Positions 13,696 to 22,348 of a stretch of 33,181 nucleotides of DNA are shown here, piece after piece. Position 1 is the stretch's first letter; each line of letters begins with the position of its first letter. The position numbers and the translations under genes were made by a program. The DNA lies in NCBI GenBank assembly GCA_902775985.1, contig CACYOR010000008.1, positions 1 through 33,181 of the forward strand. The letters run 5' to 3'. The stretch is from Oscillospiraceae bacterium (GTDB lineage Bacteria; Bacillota; Clostridia; Oscillospirales; Oscillospiraceae). The notes under the pieces were generated by a model. That model was not told where the DNA came from. It searched no databases and saw nothing but the letters and a program-made list of their open reading frames with translations.

Positions 13696-16600
13696 TCAGT
13701 CGCCCACGTAGACGATGGTGCTGACATACATGCCGCCGTAGGAGGCAATGAGCTGTACGCCGCCCTGGACGGCCTGCAGCGGCGTGATGACGCAGGTGCC
13801 GCTCTCCGTGACCTCAATGGCCAGGGCGCTCTCGTCGCTGCAGCTCCACTCGGCGGGGACAATCTCCTTGCTCTGATGGTCGTAGGCGTTCAGCTCCACG
13901 GAGGGCTCGCCCACGTGGAGACGGAAGCTGTCCGGCTCCATTTCATAGTAGCGGATGGCCAGCTCGACATCGTCGCCCTCGGCCAGCTCTTCCTCGCCCA
14001 CATAGGTCTGTTCGTTGCCGGGCAGGGGGCTGCCGTTGTAGCTGCAGTCGCCGGAATTGTTCAGGGAGATATAGCCCACATTGCCCATGTGGGTGGCGCC
14101 GCTCATCTCCGTGAAGATCGTGCCGACGCAGTCGTGCACCCGGCAATCGGTAAAGTGGATGCCGTCGCTGTTATAGAGCCAGGCCGCGCCGCCGCTGCAC
14201 TCGTAGATCTCGGTGCGGAGGATCTCACCGCTGACGCTGTTGTTGGAGCGGATACCATAGACGCCGCAGCCGAAGAGGCCGCAGTCCACCACGTGGAAGT
14301 CGCCGCAGAATTCAAAGGCCAGCACGTCGCCGGTGCAGGAGCCGGGAGCGCCCTTGGTATGGCCCGCGGTGAGATCGGCCACGGTCACGTTGGAGCAGTT
14401 TTCAAAGCGCAGCACGTCGGCATAGCGGGGCTCCACCTCGATCGTGGTCTTGTCCTTGCCCTGGCCGATCAGGCGCAGGTTTTCCACCCCGGTGATCACC
14501 AGACCCGGGCCGTCGTAGACGTCGACCCAGTAGTAGTGCTCGCCGCCGTAGCCGCCCAGATTGGTGGCCGTGCTCAGATTGAAGAGCTCGCCGTCGAGAT
14601 AGATCGTGGTGTCGGAGCCGATGGCGGCCAGGAATTCATCCACCGTGCTTACGTGGTACTCCATGCCCTCCTGGGTGGGGATGCCCTCCACCGCGGCGGC
14701 CTGGGGGATGACGGGACCGGCGTATTCCATGCTCTGCTGCTCCATGGCCTCCAGCTCGCCCCGGCCCAGCTTGGTGCCGTCCAGGGAGCGGGCGTACTGG
14801 CCGCTTGCAAACCAGGCGCTCTCCACGGTGTTGTCCCGGAAGGCACAGCCGTCGATCACGGGGGAGAGTGTGTTGAAGAAGAACATCTGCTGAAGGAAGT
14901 TGTTTTCAATATCGCAGCCCAGCAGATACACCTCATCCGAGGAGGTCTGAGACAGGAAGGTACTGGCCGCGTTATCGTGGATCTCGCTGTTGACCACGGC
15001 GAAGCCCGTGGAGGTATAGACCTGGAAGAGATTGAAGGCCATGCCGAAGGTCTTGCCACAGTCGTGGATGTCGCAGCCCTGGACGCGGACGTCCTGGGAG
15101 CCGATGGCCCAGACCGCGCCGTTGGAGCAGTCATAGATCTCCGTGGCCGTCACGTTCAGGCGGCGGCAGTTCTCTGCGTAGACGCCCAGGATGCCGCAGC
15201 CGTAGAGGGAGCAGCCCACCACGTCCACGTCCCGGCAGCCGGAAAAGGCCAGCACGCCGCCGGAGCACATGCCCGGCTCCTCGGTGTGACCCGCGGTGAA
15301 GGCGGAGAGGGTGATCTGGCTGCAGTTTTCAAAGTGCAGGACGTTGGCGTAGCGGGTGACTGCCTCGATCAGGATTTCCGCGCCGGTCTCCCCGGGCTCG
15401 CCCGCGATGACCAGATCCTCCACATCGCGGATCACCAGCTCATCGCCGTCATAGGCGTCCCGCCAGGTGTAATAGCCGTCCTCCAGCTCCCGGCCGTAGT
15501 CGGAGGCGGTGCTCAAATCGTAGGTGCCGGGGGCCAGGAGAATGACGGTCTGGGGCGCGATGGCCTGCAGGAACTCATCCACCGTGGAGACGTGGACCTC
15601 GTTGAAGGCCACGTCCAGCTCCGGCGCGGTCGCGAGCTCGCCATAGCCGGTCTCGCCCTCTGTTGTGACCGCGGCGGCCACCGGGCCGGAGGCGAGGGAG
15701 AAATTCGGTCCGGCAACGGCGCCGCAGGCGCTGAGCAGCAGGACCATTGCCAATACCAGGGCCAGGCTGGCCCGGCGATATGTCTTGTATGTCATGATCT
15801 GCACTAACCTTTCTTTTAACGTCTGTTTTTCCACGGCGAAGCTGGTGGCCACCACCGAGCGCGGCAGGCGCCGTTCGGCGGCCATCGTAAGCAGCATATC
15901 GCCGTAGAGCTGTTTTTCGTCCGCGTTCATGTCCCGCAGGAGGCAGGCGTCGCAGGCCAGCTCGCAGCAGCGGTCCAGTTCGCTGCGGAAGAGGCGGGTC
16001 AGGGGATTGAACCAGTGGACGACGGACACCAGCACGGCGAACCATTTCAGCAGCACGTCGTGCCGGCGGTGGTGAGTCACCTCATGGGCCAGAATGCCCT
16101 GAAGCATGGCGTCGGAATAGACCCGGTCGGGGATGACGATGAGGGGATGGAGCACGCCCAGCAACATGGGCGTGGAGACCGCCCGGCTGCGGTAGAGGGT
16201 CGGGCAGGGCTCGTCCGTCACCTGGGCGTAGACGGCGCGGTCGGCCGGATTCGCCGGTGTCAGCGTGGCGCTCAGCTCCCGCCGGAAGCGGCGGTAGCCG
16301 CCGCCGTACCAGAGGGCGCTGCCCGCAAGGCCGATGAGCCAGAGGCTGAACCAGAAGCGTGCCGAGCGGAGCACCTCCCGCAGGTCGATGAGCGCCCGGG
16401 ACGGGACGGATTCCGCAGCGGCGGGGAGGACGGACTCGCTCTCCGTCTCGGCAGTGGGCAGAGCGGGAATGGCTTCCGCGCTCTCCACGACGATGCCGCC
16501 GGGATGGGGGCTGTCAGCGGTATAAAAGCGGGCGGGCGCGGCCTCCTGCGTTTGATGGGCAGGACGGGGGACAGGCGCCGGCGCGCTCGCCGTCCGGCCC

Positions 16601-16779
16601 CAGTCGGGCATCAGCCCGGGCAGAGGCAGCAGAAAACGCAGCAGCACCAGCAGCCAGGCCCAGGTGTAGAAGGCGCTGGGCAGCCGCTGCCCCAGCAGAT
16701 GGCGCAGCAGGATCAGCAGCAGGGCCATCAGCGTTCCGGAGAGGGACAGGCCCAGCAGCAGGCGTAAACACTCACTCAT
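13696..16779 (-). CDS. M56 (BlaR1/MecR1-like) membrane metalloprotease fused to duplicated beta-helix domains
   Basis: A 1027-residue protein. Residues 1-330 form a BlaR1-type module: membrane helices near 8-28, 36-55 and 141-160, then the zinc-protease motif HEVTHHRRHD (232-241) and helix WFAVLVSVVHWFNPL. Residues 336-355 are a further hydrophobic segment ending LLLSAC, which looks like a lipoprotein signal buried inside the protein. Outside it lie two homologous right-handed beta-helix domains (about 395-600 and 707-890). Both begin HVSTVDEFL.AI and share FENCS, TAGHT and IY(D/E)CS.G motifs. A C-terminal Ig-like (BIG2-type) domain ends in STIVYVGD. It starts three bases after blaI, so the pair should be one sensor-repressor unit. 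The ligand is unknown; beta-helices often bind polysaccharide. Confidence 0.85.
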   Translation of the reverse strand: MSECLRLLLGLSLSGTLMALLLILLRHLLGQRLPSAFYTWAWLLVLLRFLLPLPGLMPDWGRTASAPAPVPRPAHQTQEAAPARFYTADSPHPGGIVVESAEAIPALPTAETESESVLPAAAESVPSRALIDLREVLRSARFWFSLWLIGLAGSALWYGGGYRRFRRELSATLTPANPADRAVYAQVTDEPCPTLYRSRAVSTPMLLGVLHPLIVIPDRVYSDAMLQGILAHEVTHHRRHDVLLKWFAVLVSVVHWFNPLTRLFRSELDRCCELACDACLLRDMNADEKQLYGDMLLTMAAERRLPRSVVATSFAVEKQTLKERLVQIMTYKTYRRASLALVLAMVLLLSACGAVAGPNFSLASGPVAAAVTTEGETGYGELATAPELDVAFNEVHVSTVDEFLQAIAPQTVILLAPGTYDLSTASDYGRELEDGYYTWRDAYDGDELVIRDVEDLVIAGEPGETGAEILIEAVTRYANVLHFENCSQITLSAFTAGHTEEPGMCSGGVLAFSGCRDVDVVGCSLYGCGILGVYAENCRRLNVTATEIYDCSNGAVWAIGSQDVRVQGCDIHDCGKTFGMAFNLFQVYTSTGFAVVNSEIHDNAASTFLSQTSSDEVYLLGCDIENNFLQQMFFFNTLSPVIDGCAFRDNTVESAWFASGQYARSLDGTKLGRGELEAMEQQSMEYAGPVIPQAAAVEGIPTQEGMEYHVSTVDEFLAAIGSDTTIYLDGELFNLSTATNLGGYGGEHYYWVDVYDGPGLVITGVENLRLIGQGKDKTTIEVEPRYADVLRFENCSNVTVADLTAGHTKGAPGSCTGDVLAFEFCGDFHVVDCGLFGCGVYGIRSNNSVSGEILRTEIYECSGGAAWLYNSDGIHFTDCRVHDCVGTIFTEMSGATHMGNVGYISLNNSGDCSYNGSPLPGNEQTYVGEEELAEGDDVELAIRYYEMEPDSFRLHVGEPSVELNAYDHQSKEIVPAEWSCSDESALAIEVTESGTCVITPLQAVQGGVQLIASYGGMYVSTIVYVGD

Positions 16780-16782
16780 GGC

Positions 16783-17157
16783 TCATTCCTCCACCCGGAA
16801 CAGCTCCCGCAGCTCGGCGATGTCCGCGTCGCTCAGCCCGTCGGACTTGACCAGCGTGGCCACCAGAGCCTTGGCGCTGCCCCGGAAAAGACGGTGCACC
16901 AGGCCGCTCACGGCCCAGTCGTTGTATTCCTCTTCGCTGACCCGGGGGCGATAGTAAAAGACCTTGCGCTTCTCCTGCTCCAATACACCCTTGGCGACTA
17001 AGCGCTGGACCAGGGTCTTGATCGTGGTGGCCTCCCAGCCTTTGCGCTCCTGGAGGAGCTGCCGGATCTCGGTGATGGGCAGGGCATCCCCCGCCTCCCA
17101 CAGGACGCGCATGACCTCCAGTTCGGATTCGGAGATTTTCTCGGGTAGATTTTCCAT
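16783..17157 (-). CDS. blaI: BlaI/MecI-family transcriptional repressor
   Basis: A 124-residue winged-helix protein with the BlaI pattern: ISESELEVMRVLWEAGDALPITEI, the recognition region WEATTIKTLVQRLVAKGVL, and a wing with KRKVFYYRPRVSEEEY, followed by a short dimerisation helix bundle. BlaI repressors are removed from DNA after the M56 partner senses a signal; the partner is the next gene, three bases downstream. Promoter and two operator-like dyads lie at 17197-17247, indicating autoregulation. No beta-lactamase is nearby, so the symbol denotes the family, not a resistance role. Confidence 0.93.
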   Translation of the reverse strand: MENLPEKISESELEVMRVLWEAGDALPITEIRQLLQERKGWEATTIKTLVQRLVAKGVLEQEKRKVFYYRPRVSEEEYNDWAVSGLVHRLFRGSAKALVATLVKSDGLSDADIAELRELFRVEE

Positions 17158-17196
17158 GGGTTCCCTCGCGATCTTGCCCGCCTCTGCAGCGGCGGG

Positions 17197-17247
17197 ACTA
17201 CACGTGTGATCTGATTAGGGTATAGCATAGGAGACTACATTTGTCAA
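17197..17247 (-). promoter_or_regulatory. blaI promoter with two BlaI-type operators
   Basis: On the minus strand TTGACA (17242-17247), a 17-base spacer and TATACC (17219-17224). Two matching dyads of form ACTACA-NN-TGT lie at 17197-17210 (ACTACACGTGTGAT) and 17234-17247 (ACTACATTTGTCAA). One covers the -35 box and the other sits just downstream of the predicted start. BlaI/MecI operators are known to be TACA/TGTA dyads. Confidence 0.82.
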
Positions 17248-17285
17248 CCCTTTTTTGGAAATCTTAAGAAAAATTGGAAAAAGTT

Positions 17286-17355
17286 GTAGGGGCCGGCGTC
17301 CCCGACGGCCCGTGTTCCTTGACGAACAGCGGGCCGTCCGGAGGCCGTCCCCTAC
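17286..17355. repeat. Intergenic REP-like palindrome pair
   Basis: A 27-base unit (17286-17312) identical to the reverse complement of 520-546 in the RAYT gene is followed by a 17-base loop (TGTTCCTTGACGAACAG) and a diverged inverted partner (17330-17355). The whole can fold into a long hairpin. It is the third site in this window of the family carried by the transposase. Confidence 0.88.
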
Positions 17356-17370
17356 AAAATTTGTATTCTA

Positions 17371-17398
17371 ATGCCTGATGCCTATTGCCTCATGCCTC
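17371..17398. repeat. Four tandem heptamers of the TGCCT family
   Basis: ATGCCTG, ATGCCTA, TTGCCTC, ATGCCTC in exact succession, ending one base before the stop codon of the cysteine desulfurase (minus strand, 17400-17402). The same heptamer type recurs at 30935-31010. Confidence 0.8.
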
Positions 17399-17399
17399 A

Positions 17400-18530
17400 T
17401 TATCGATGTGCCAGGGTCTTGTGCGCGTCGATCAATCCGGTGCAGAGGGCGTCGATATCCTCCTGCGCGGTATAGCGGGAGAGACCCACGCGGATCGCCC
17501 CGTCGATGGTTTTCGCGTCCAGGCCGATGGCCTCCAGCACGTGGCTGCGCGCGCCCTTCTTGCAGGCCGAGCTCTTGGAGACGTAGACCTCCCGGGCCTC
17601 CAGGAAGTTCATCAGCACCTCGCTGCGGAAGCCTGGCAGGGAGAGGTTCAGAATGTGGGGCGCGGCCGTCTCCACCACCCGCAGCTCCGGGATCGCGGCG
17701 GCGAGCTGCTCCACGGTGTTCTGCTTCAGCGCGGCCATCTTTGCCGCGTTCTCCGCCAGATGCTCCTTCGCCAGGGCACAGGCCGTGCCGAAGGCGGCGA
17801 TCTGGGGCAGGGCCTCGGTGCCGGCCCGGCGGCCCTCCTCCTGGCTGCCGCCCACGAGGAAGGGCTTCAGGCGCAGGCCGGAGCGGATGTAGAGCGCGCC
17901 GATGCCCTTGGGGGCGTGGAGCTTGTGGCCGCTGACGCTGATGAGATCGGCCCCCAGGCTTTTGGCCGTGAAGGGGATCTTGCCGAAGGCCTGCACCGCG
18001 TCGGTGTGCAGCAGGGCGGGGGAGCCCGTCTCTTTCAGGAGCCGGGAGACGGCGGAAATGTCGGTCACGGCGCCGGTTTCGTTATTGACCAACATCAAAG
18101 AAACGAGTATAGTATCGGGGAGAAGCGCCTCCCGCACGGCCTCGACCGGGATGGCCCCGGTATGATCCGGCTTCAGCCGCGTCACGGTATAGCCCCGGGC
18201 CTCCAGCTCATCCAGGGATTTGCGGATGGCGTCGTGCTCCACGGCGGAGCTGAGGATGTGATTGCCTTTGCGCTTCATGGCCTCGGCGCCCTGCAGCAGG
18301 GCCCAGTTGTCGCTCTCCGAGCCGCAGGAGGTAAAGACCAGCTCCTTTGGCTGACAGCCCAGCAGAGAAGCCACCTGCGCCCGGCTCTGATCCAGCAGCT
18401 TTTTCGCCTCCCGCCCCTTGGTGTGGGTGGAGCTGGGGTTGCCGTAGCATTCGGTCATGGCGTTCAGGGCCGCCTGCGCCGCCTCCGGGCAGACCCGGGT
18501 AGTGGCGGAATTGTCCAGATAATGCTCCAT
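17400..18530 (-). CDS. Cysteine desulfurase (NifS/IscS class V aminotransferase fold)
   Basis: A 376-residue PLP enzyme with the N-terminal YLDNSATT, NPSSTHTKGREAKK, the FTSCGSESDN loop, HTDAVQAFGKI and the Schiff-base lysine in S-V-S-G-H-K-L-H-A-P-K-G. The mobile loop holds the reactive cysteine in S-S-A-C-K-K-G. It takes sulfur from cysteine to form a persulfide for Fe-S clusters or tRNA thiolation. It is transcribed away from the adjacent mtaB, an Fe-S and sulfur-using tRNA enzyme, across only 38 bases, so a role in sulfur supply to tRNA modification is plausible. No iscU or thiI adjoins it. An AGGAG lies just before the ATG. Confidence 0.93.
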   Translation of the reverse strand: MEHYLDNSATTRVCPEAAQAALNAMTECYGNPSSTHTKGREAKKLLDQSRAQVASLLGCQPKELVFTSCGSESDNWALLQGAEAMKRKGNHILSSAVEHDAIRKSLDELEARGYTVTRLKPDHTGAIPVEAVREALLPDTILVSLMLVNNETGAVTDISAVSRLLKETGSPALLHTDAVQAFGKIPFTAKSLGADLISVSGHKLHAPKGIGALYIRSGLRLKPFLVGGSQEEGRRAGTEALPQIAAFGTACALAKEHLAENAAKMAALKQNTVEQLAAAIPELRVVETAAPHILNLSLPGFRSEVLMNFLEAREVYVSKSSACKKGARSHVLEAIGLDAKTIDGAIRVGLSRYTAQEDIDALCTGLIDAHKTLAHR

Positions 18531-18568
18531 TTTCCTAAGTTCTCCTCGCGTGATTATGAGGTGTTATT

Positions 18569-19855
18569 ATGCGCTATATTATAACGACTCTTGGCTGCAA
18601 GGTCAACCAATACGAGACCCAGGCGATGGAAGCGCTGCTGCGCGAGCACGGACATGAGAGCGCCGCGCCCGGGGAGCTGGCCGACGCGGTGATCGTCAAC
18701 ACCTGCGCCGTCACGGCGGAGAGCGGGCGCAAATCCCGCCAGACCATCCGCCGCCTGCGGGACGAGAATCCCGGCGCGGTGGTGGCGGTGGCCGGCTGCT
18801 ACTCCCAGCTCAGCCCCGAGGAGAACGCCGAGATCGGCGCCGATGTCATTTTCGGCACCCACGAGCATGTCCGCTTCATCGAGGCGGTGGAGAAGGCCGT
18901 GGAGAGCCGCACCGGAGAGCGGATGCACGACGATCCCTTCCGCCGCCGGGACTTTGAAAAGCTGCCCGCCGGCGCTGTCGGCGGCCGCACCCGCGCCATG
19001 CTGAAGATCCAGGACGGCTGCGTCAATTTCTGCACTTACTGCATCATCCCCTATACCCGGGGCCGCCTGCGCTCCCTGCCGCTGGCCGACGCCGCGGCGG
19101 AGACCGCGCGCCTGGCCGCCGAGGGCTATCGGGAGCTGGTGCTCACCGGGATTGAGATCGCCTCCTACGGCGTGGATCTGCCCGGAAAACCGGGGCTGAT
19201 CGAGCTGATCGAGACTCTGGCCGCCTCCTCCGGGGAGATGCGGCTGCGCCTGGGCTCGCTGGAGCCCACGGTCATCACCGAGGACTTCTGCCGCCGCGCC
19301 GCCGCCACCGGCAAGCTCTGCCGCCATTTTCACCTCTCCCTCCAGTCGGGCTGCGACCGGACCTTAAAGGCCATGAACCGCAAATACGACACGGCGGGCT
19401 TTTATCACGCGGTGGAGCTGCTGCGGCAATACTTCCCCGGCTGCGCCCTCACCTGCGATCTCATCACCGGCTTTCCCGGCGAGACGGAGCAGGACCAGGC
19501 CGAGACCCTGGCCTTTATCGAGAAGTGTGCCTTTTCCGACATGCACATCTTCCCCTATTCCCGCCGCCCCGGCACGCCGGCGGACAAGATGCCCGGCCAG
19601 ATCACCGCGGCCCTCAAGTCCCGGCGGGCCCATGAGGCCCAGGCCGTGGCCCGGCGGATGCACGCGGACTTCCTGCAAAGCTGCGTCGGCCAGACCCTGC
19701 CGGTGCTCTTTGAGACGGCCGAGGGCGCGGGCTCCGTGGGTCACAGCGACAGCTACGTGCTGGTGCATGTCCCGGAGGAGGGCTTGCGGGGCGAGCTGCG
19801 TCCGGTGCGCATCACCGGCACCGACGGCGAAACGCTGGAAGGCGAATTGGGATAA
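18569..19855 (+). CDS. mtaB: tRNA t6A37 methylthiotransferase MtaB
   Basis: A 428-residue radical-SAM methylthiotransferase. The N-terminal UPF0004 domain has the three cluster cysteines in T-L-G-C-K-V-N-Q-Y-E, N-T-C-A-V-T and V-A-G-C-Y-S-Q. The radical-SAM motif is C-V-N-F-C-T-Y-C, and a TRAM-like beta domain ends the protein. The opening MRYIITTLGCKVNQYE and GRKSRQTIRR are the pattern of MtaB rather than MiaB or RimO. It adds a methylthio group to t6A at position 37 of tRNAs reading ANN codons. GAGGTG supports the ATG at 18569. A clear terminator follows at 19879. Confidence 0.93.
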   Translation: MRYIITTLGCKVNQYETQAMEALLREHGHESAAPGELADAVIVNTCAVTAESGRKSRQTIRRLRDENPGAVVAVAGCYSQLSPEENAEIGADVIFGTHEHVRFIEAVEKAVESRTGERMHDDPFRRRDFEKLPAGAVGGRTRAMLKIQDGCVNFCTYCIIPYTRGRLRSLPLADAAAETARLAAEGYRELVLTGIEIASYGVDLPGKPGLIELIETLAASSGEMRLRLGSLEPTVITEDFCRRAAATGKLCRHFHLSLQSGCDRTLKAMNRKYDTAGFYHAVELLRQYFPGCALTCDLITGFPGETEQDQAETLAFIEKCAFSDMHIFPYSRRPGTPADKMPGQITAALKSRRAHEAQAVARRMHADFLQSCVGQTLPVLFETAEGAGSVGHSDSYVLVHVPEEGLRGELRPVRITGTDGETLEGELG

Positions 19856-19878
19856 TCGGTATTATGCCGAAAACGCAC

Positions 19879-19909
19879 AAGCTCTCATCCCTCCGGATGG
19901 GAGCTTTTT
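19879..19909 (+). terminator. Rho-independent terminator after mtaB
   Basis: AAGCTCTCATCC (19879-19890) pairs with GGATGGGAGCTT (19895-19906), one G-T pair, CTCC loop, ending in TTTTT. Confidence 0.88.
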
Positions 19910-19922
19910 GCGGATTTGGCAA

Positions 19923-19951
19923 TTGACGAAATAGACGAATCTGTATATAAT
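19923..19951 (+). promoter_or_regulatory. Promoter of serC-serA
   Basis: TTGACG (19923-19928), 17-base spacer, TATAAT (19946-19951), 38 bases before the serC ATG. Confidence 0.82.
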
Positions 19952-19989
19952 GTTTTGGATAAAAGTAACAAAAGACAGGAGCTGATTCC

Positions 19990-21075
19990 ATGTCGCGCGA
20001 ACACGTGTTTAACTTCTCCGCCGGACCCTCGGTTCTGCCCGAGAGCGTCTTGCGCCAGGCCCAGAAGGACCTGATGGATTATCAGGGCTGTGGCATGTCC
20101 GTCATGGAGATGAGCCATCGAAGTAAAGCGTTCCAGGAGATCTTTGACGCCGCCAAGGCCAAGTTTAAAAAGGCCATGAAGGTGCCCGACACCCATGAGG
20201 TGCTCTTCCTCCAGGGCGGCGGCACGCTGCAGTTTGCCATGGTGCCCATGAACCTCATCGAAGGCGGCACGGCCGACTACGCCGTGACCGGCAACTTCTC
20301 CGGCAAGGCGGCCAAAGAGGCGAAGAAGTACGGCACGGTCCATCTGGCGGCGGACACCACGCCCACCGGCCACGACCGGATCCCGACCCAGGCGGAGCTG
20401 CAGCTTTCCCAGGACGCCAAGTACTTCTATTACTGCTCCAACAACACCATCTACGGCACCGAGTGGCAGTACGTGCCCGAGACGGCCGCGCCCCTGGTCT
20501 GCGACATGTCCTCCGACATTCTCACCCGCCCGGTGGATGTGAGCCGCTATGGGCTCATCTTTGCCGGAGCCCAGAAGAACATGGCCCCCGCGGGCCTCAC
20601 CGTCGTCGTGATCGACAAGAGTCTCGCCGGACGGGAACTGCCCATCACCCCGGAGATCATGAGCTATCAGACCATGATCGACAAGGACTCCATGCTCAAT
20701 ACCCCGCCCTGCTGGTGCATCTACATGCTGTCCCTGGTGCTGGACTGGCTGGAGAGCCAGGGCGGCGTCGCCGGGATGGAACAGCTCAAGCGCGCCCGGG
20801 CGCAGAAGCTCTATGACTATCTGGACGAGAGCGATCTCTTTATCGCCCGCGCCCTGCCCGGCTCCCGCAGCGACATGAACGTGACCTTCCGCACCCCCAG
20901 CGAGGCGCTGGACGCGGAGTTTGTCAAGGGCGCGGCGGAACGGGGACTTCTGAACGTGAAAGGCCACCGCATCTCCGGCGGTATGCGCGCCTCCCTGTAT
21001 AACGCCATGCCCATGGAGGGTGTGGACGCGCTGCTGAGCTATATGAAAGACTTTGAGGTGAAGCACCATGTTTAA
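19990..21075 (+). CDS. serC: Phosphoserine aminotransferase
   Basis: A 361-residue class V aminotransferase starting MSREHVFNFSAGPSVLPESVL, with GMSVMEMSHRSK, the FLQGGGTLQFAMVP phosphate-binding loop, VCDMSSDILTRPVDVSRY and the PLP lysine in F-A-G-A-Q-K-N-M-A-P. It converts 3-phosphohydroxypyruvate plus glutamate to phosphoserine, the second step of serine synthesis. The length is typical. The start follows AGGAG. Its stop overlaps the start of serA by eight bases, a tight two-gene operon; no serB is present nearby. Confidence 0.97.
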   Translation: MSREHVFNFSAGPSVLPESVLRQAQKDLMDYQGCGMSVMEMSHRSKAFQEIFDAAKAKFKKAMKVPDTHEVLFLQGGGTLQFAMVPMNLIEGGTADYAVTGNFSGKAAKEAKKYGTVHLAADTTPTGHDRIPTQAELQLSQDAKYFYYCSNNTIYGTEWQYVPETAAPLVCDMSSDILTRPVDVSRYGLIFAGAQKNMAPAGLTVVVIDKSLAGRELPITPEIMSYQTMIDKDSMLNTPPCWCIYMLSLVLDWLESQGGVAGMEQLKRARAQKLYDYLDESDLFIARALPGSRSDMNVTFRTPSEALDAEFVKGAAERGLLNVKGHRISGGMRASLYNAMPMEGVDALLSYMKDFEVKHHV

Positions 21076-22231
21076 GATCCTGACCATGAACACCATCGCC
21101 TCGGCCGGGATCGATGTGCTGCACAAGCACGGCTGCCAGGTGAGCGCTTCGATGGACAATCCGGAGGGCCTGATCCTGCGCAGTGCCGATCTGCACAGCG
21201 TGACCTTCCCCAAGAGTCTGCTGGCCATCGCCCGCGCCGGCGCCGGCACCAACAACATCCCCATCGAGCGCTGCACCGAAGAGGGCATTGCCGTCTTCAA
21301 CGCCCCCGGCGCCAACGCCGAGGCCGTCAAGGAGCAGGAGATGGCCGCGCTGGTCATGTCCTCCCGGGACGTGCTGGGCAGCATCGCCTGGGTGCGCTCC
21401 ATCGCCGACCAGGGCGACAAGATCCCGGCCCTGGTGGAGAAGGGCAAGTCGGCCTTCGCCGGGCCGGAGCTGCTGGGCAAGACCCTGGGCGTCATCGGCC
21501 TGGGCGCGACCGGCGCGCAGGTGGCCAACGCCGCCCTCGCCATCGGCATGAAGGTCATCGGCTACGATCCCTTCCTCTCGGTGGACGGGGCCTGGATGCT
21601 CTCCAGCGAGATCCACCGCGCCGACACCACGGATGAGATCTTTGAGCAGAGCGACTATATCTCCCTGAACATCCCCTATACCGAGGACACCCACAACATG
21701 CTCAACGACGCCGCCTTTGCCAAGATGAAGCAGGGCGTGCGCATCCTCAACGAGTCCCGGGCTGAGGTGGTGGACGATGTGGCCATGACCCACGCCCTGG
21801 AGAGCGGCAAGGTGGCCAAGTACGTGACCGACTTTCCCAATGAGGCCATCCTCAAGGCACCCAACGTGATCGCCATGCCCCATCTGGGCGCCTGCACCCC
21901 GGAGAGCGAGGACCGCTGCGCGGTGATGGCGGCCAATGAGCTCTACGATTATCTGCTCAACGGCAACATCAAGAATTCCGTGAACCTGCCGAACGTTGCG
22001 CTGAGCCGCATGGGCGTGTGCCGCCTGTGCGTGGTGCACCGGAACGTCCCTCGTATGATCAATCGCATCCTGGACTTCATCAGCGACAAGAACATCAACG
22101 TCGAGCACATGATCAACAAGCCCCGCGGCGAGTACGCCTACACCATCGTCGACCTGGCCGAGCCCATCGGCGAGGACACCGCGGACAGCATCCGCAACAT
22201 GGAAAACGTGCTGCGCGTGCGGATCATCTAA
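21068..22231 (+). CDS. serA: D-3-phosphoglycerate dehydrogenase with C-terminal ACT domain
   Basis: A 387-residue 2-hydroxyacid dehydrogenase. It contains ARAGAGTNNIP, the nucleotide loop G-V-I-G-L-G-A-T-G, the catalytic Arg in NESRAEVVDD, and the His of P-H-L-G-A-C-T-P-E-S. An ACT-type domain occupies about 315-387 (LCVVHRNVPRMINRILDFI, then YTIVDL), where serine may bind as a feedback inhibitor. It lacks the large intervening domain of long SerA forms. It oxidises 3-phosphoglycerate to the substrate of SerC and overlaps serC. A strong terminator follows within three bases. Confidence 0.96.
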   Translation: MFKILTMNTIASAGIDVLHKHGCQVSASMDNPEGLILRSADLHSVTFPKSLLAIARAGAGTNNIPIERCTEEGIAVFNAPGANAEAVKEQEMAALVMSSRDVLGSIAWVRSIADQGDKIPALVEKGKSAFAGPELLGKTLGVIGLGATGAQVANAALAIGMKVIGYDPFLSVDGAWMLSSEIHRADTTDEIFEQSDYISLNIPYTEDTHNMLNDAAFAKMKQGVRILNESRAEVVDDVAMTHALESGKVAKYVTDFPNEAILKAPNVIAMPHLGACTPESEDRCAVMAANELYDYLLNGNIKNSVNLPNVALSRMGVCRLCVVHRNVPRMINRILDFISDKNINVEHMINKPRGEYAYTIVDLAEPIGEDTADSIRNMENVLRVRII

Positions 22232-22233
22232 AT

Positions 22234-22262
22234 AAAAAGGCGGTCTTCGGACCGCCTTTTTT
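22234..22262 (+). terminator. Rho-independent terminator after serA
   Basis: GGCGGTC-TTCG-GACCGCC (22239-22256) preceded by A5 and followed by T6. Confidence 0.93.
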
Positions 22263-22276
22263 GCCGGAGCGCGCAC

Positions 22277-22305
22277 TTGACAGACGATTGAGAATTCTTT
22301 ACTAT
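22277..22305 (+). promoter_or_regulatory. Promoter of the MATE transporter gene
   Basis: TTGACA (22277-22282), 17-base spacer, TACTAT (22300-22305). Confidence 0.7.
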
Positions 22306-22348
22306 TATACGTAACAAGAACTATACAGAAAGCGGTCGATCGTGTATC

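Noticed and set aside
13514..13711. 65-residue plus-strand frame after the ROK terminator
   Set aside because: Starts inside the terminator hairpin and has no ribosome binding site or family features.
13876..15807. 643-residue plus-strand frame opposite the M56 gene
   Set aside because: Antisense frame with Val/Ala/Gly/His bias and no recognisable domain.
17371..17398. CRISPR array or iteron origin
   Set aside because: Seven-base units with no spacers; too short for CRISPR, and no replication initiator gene nearby.
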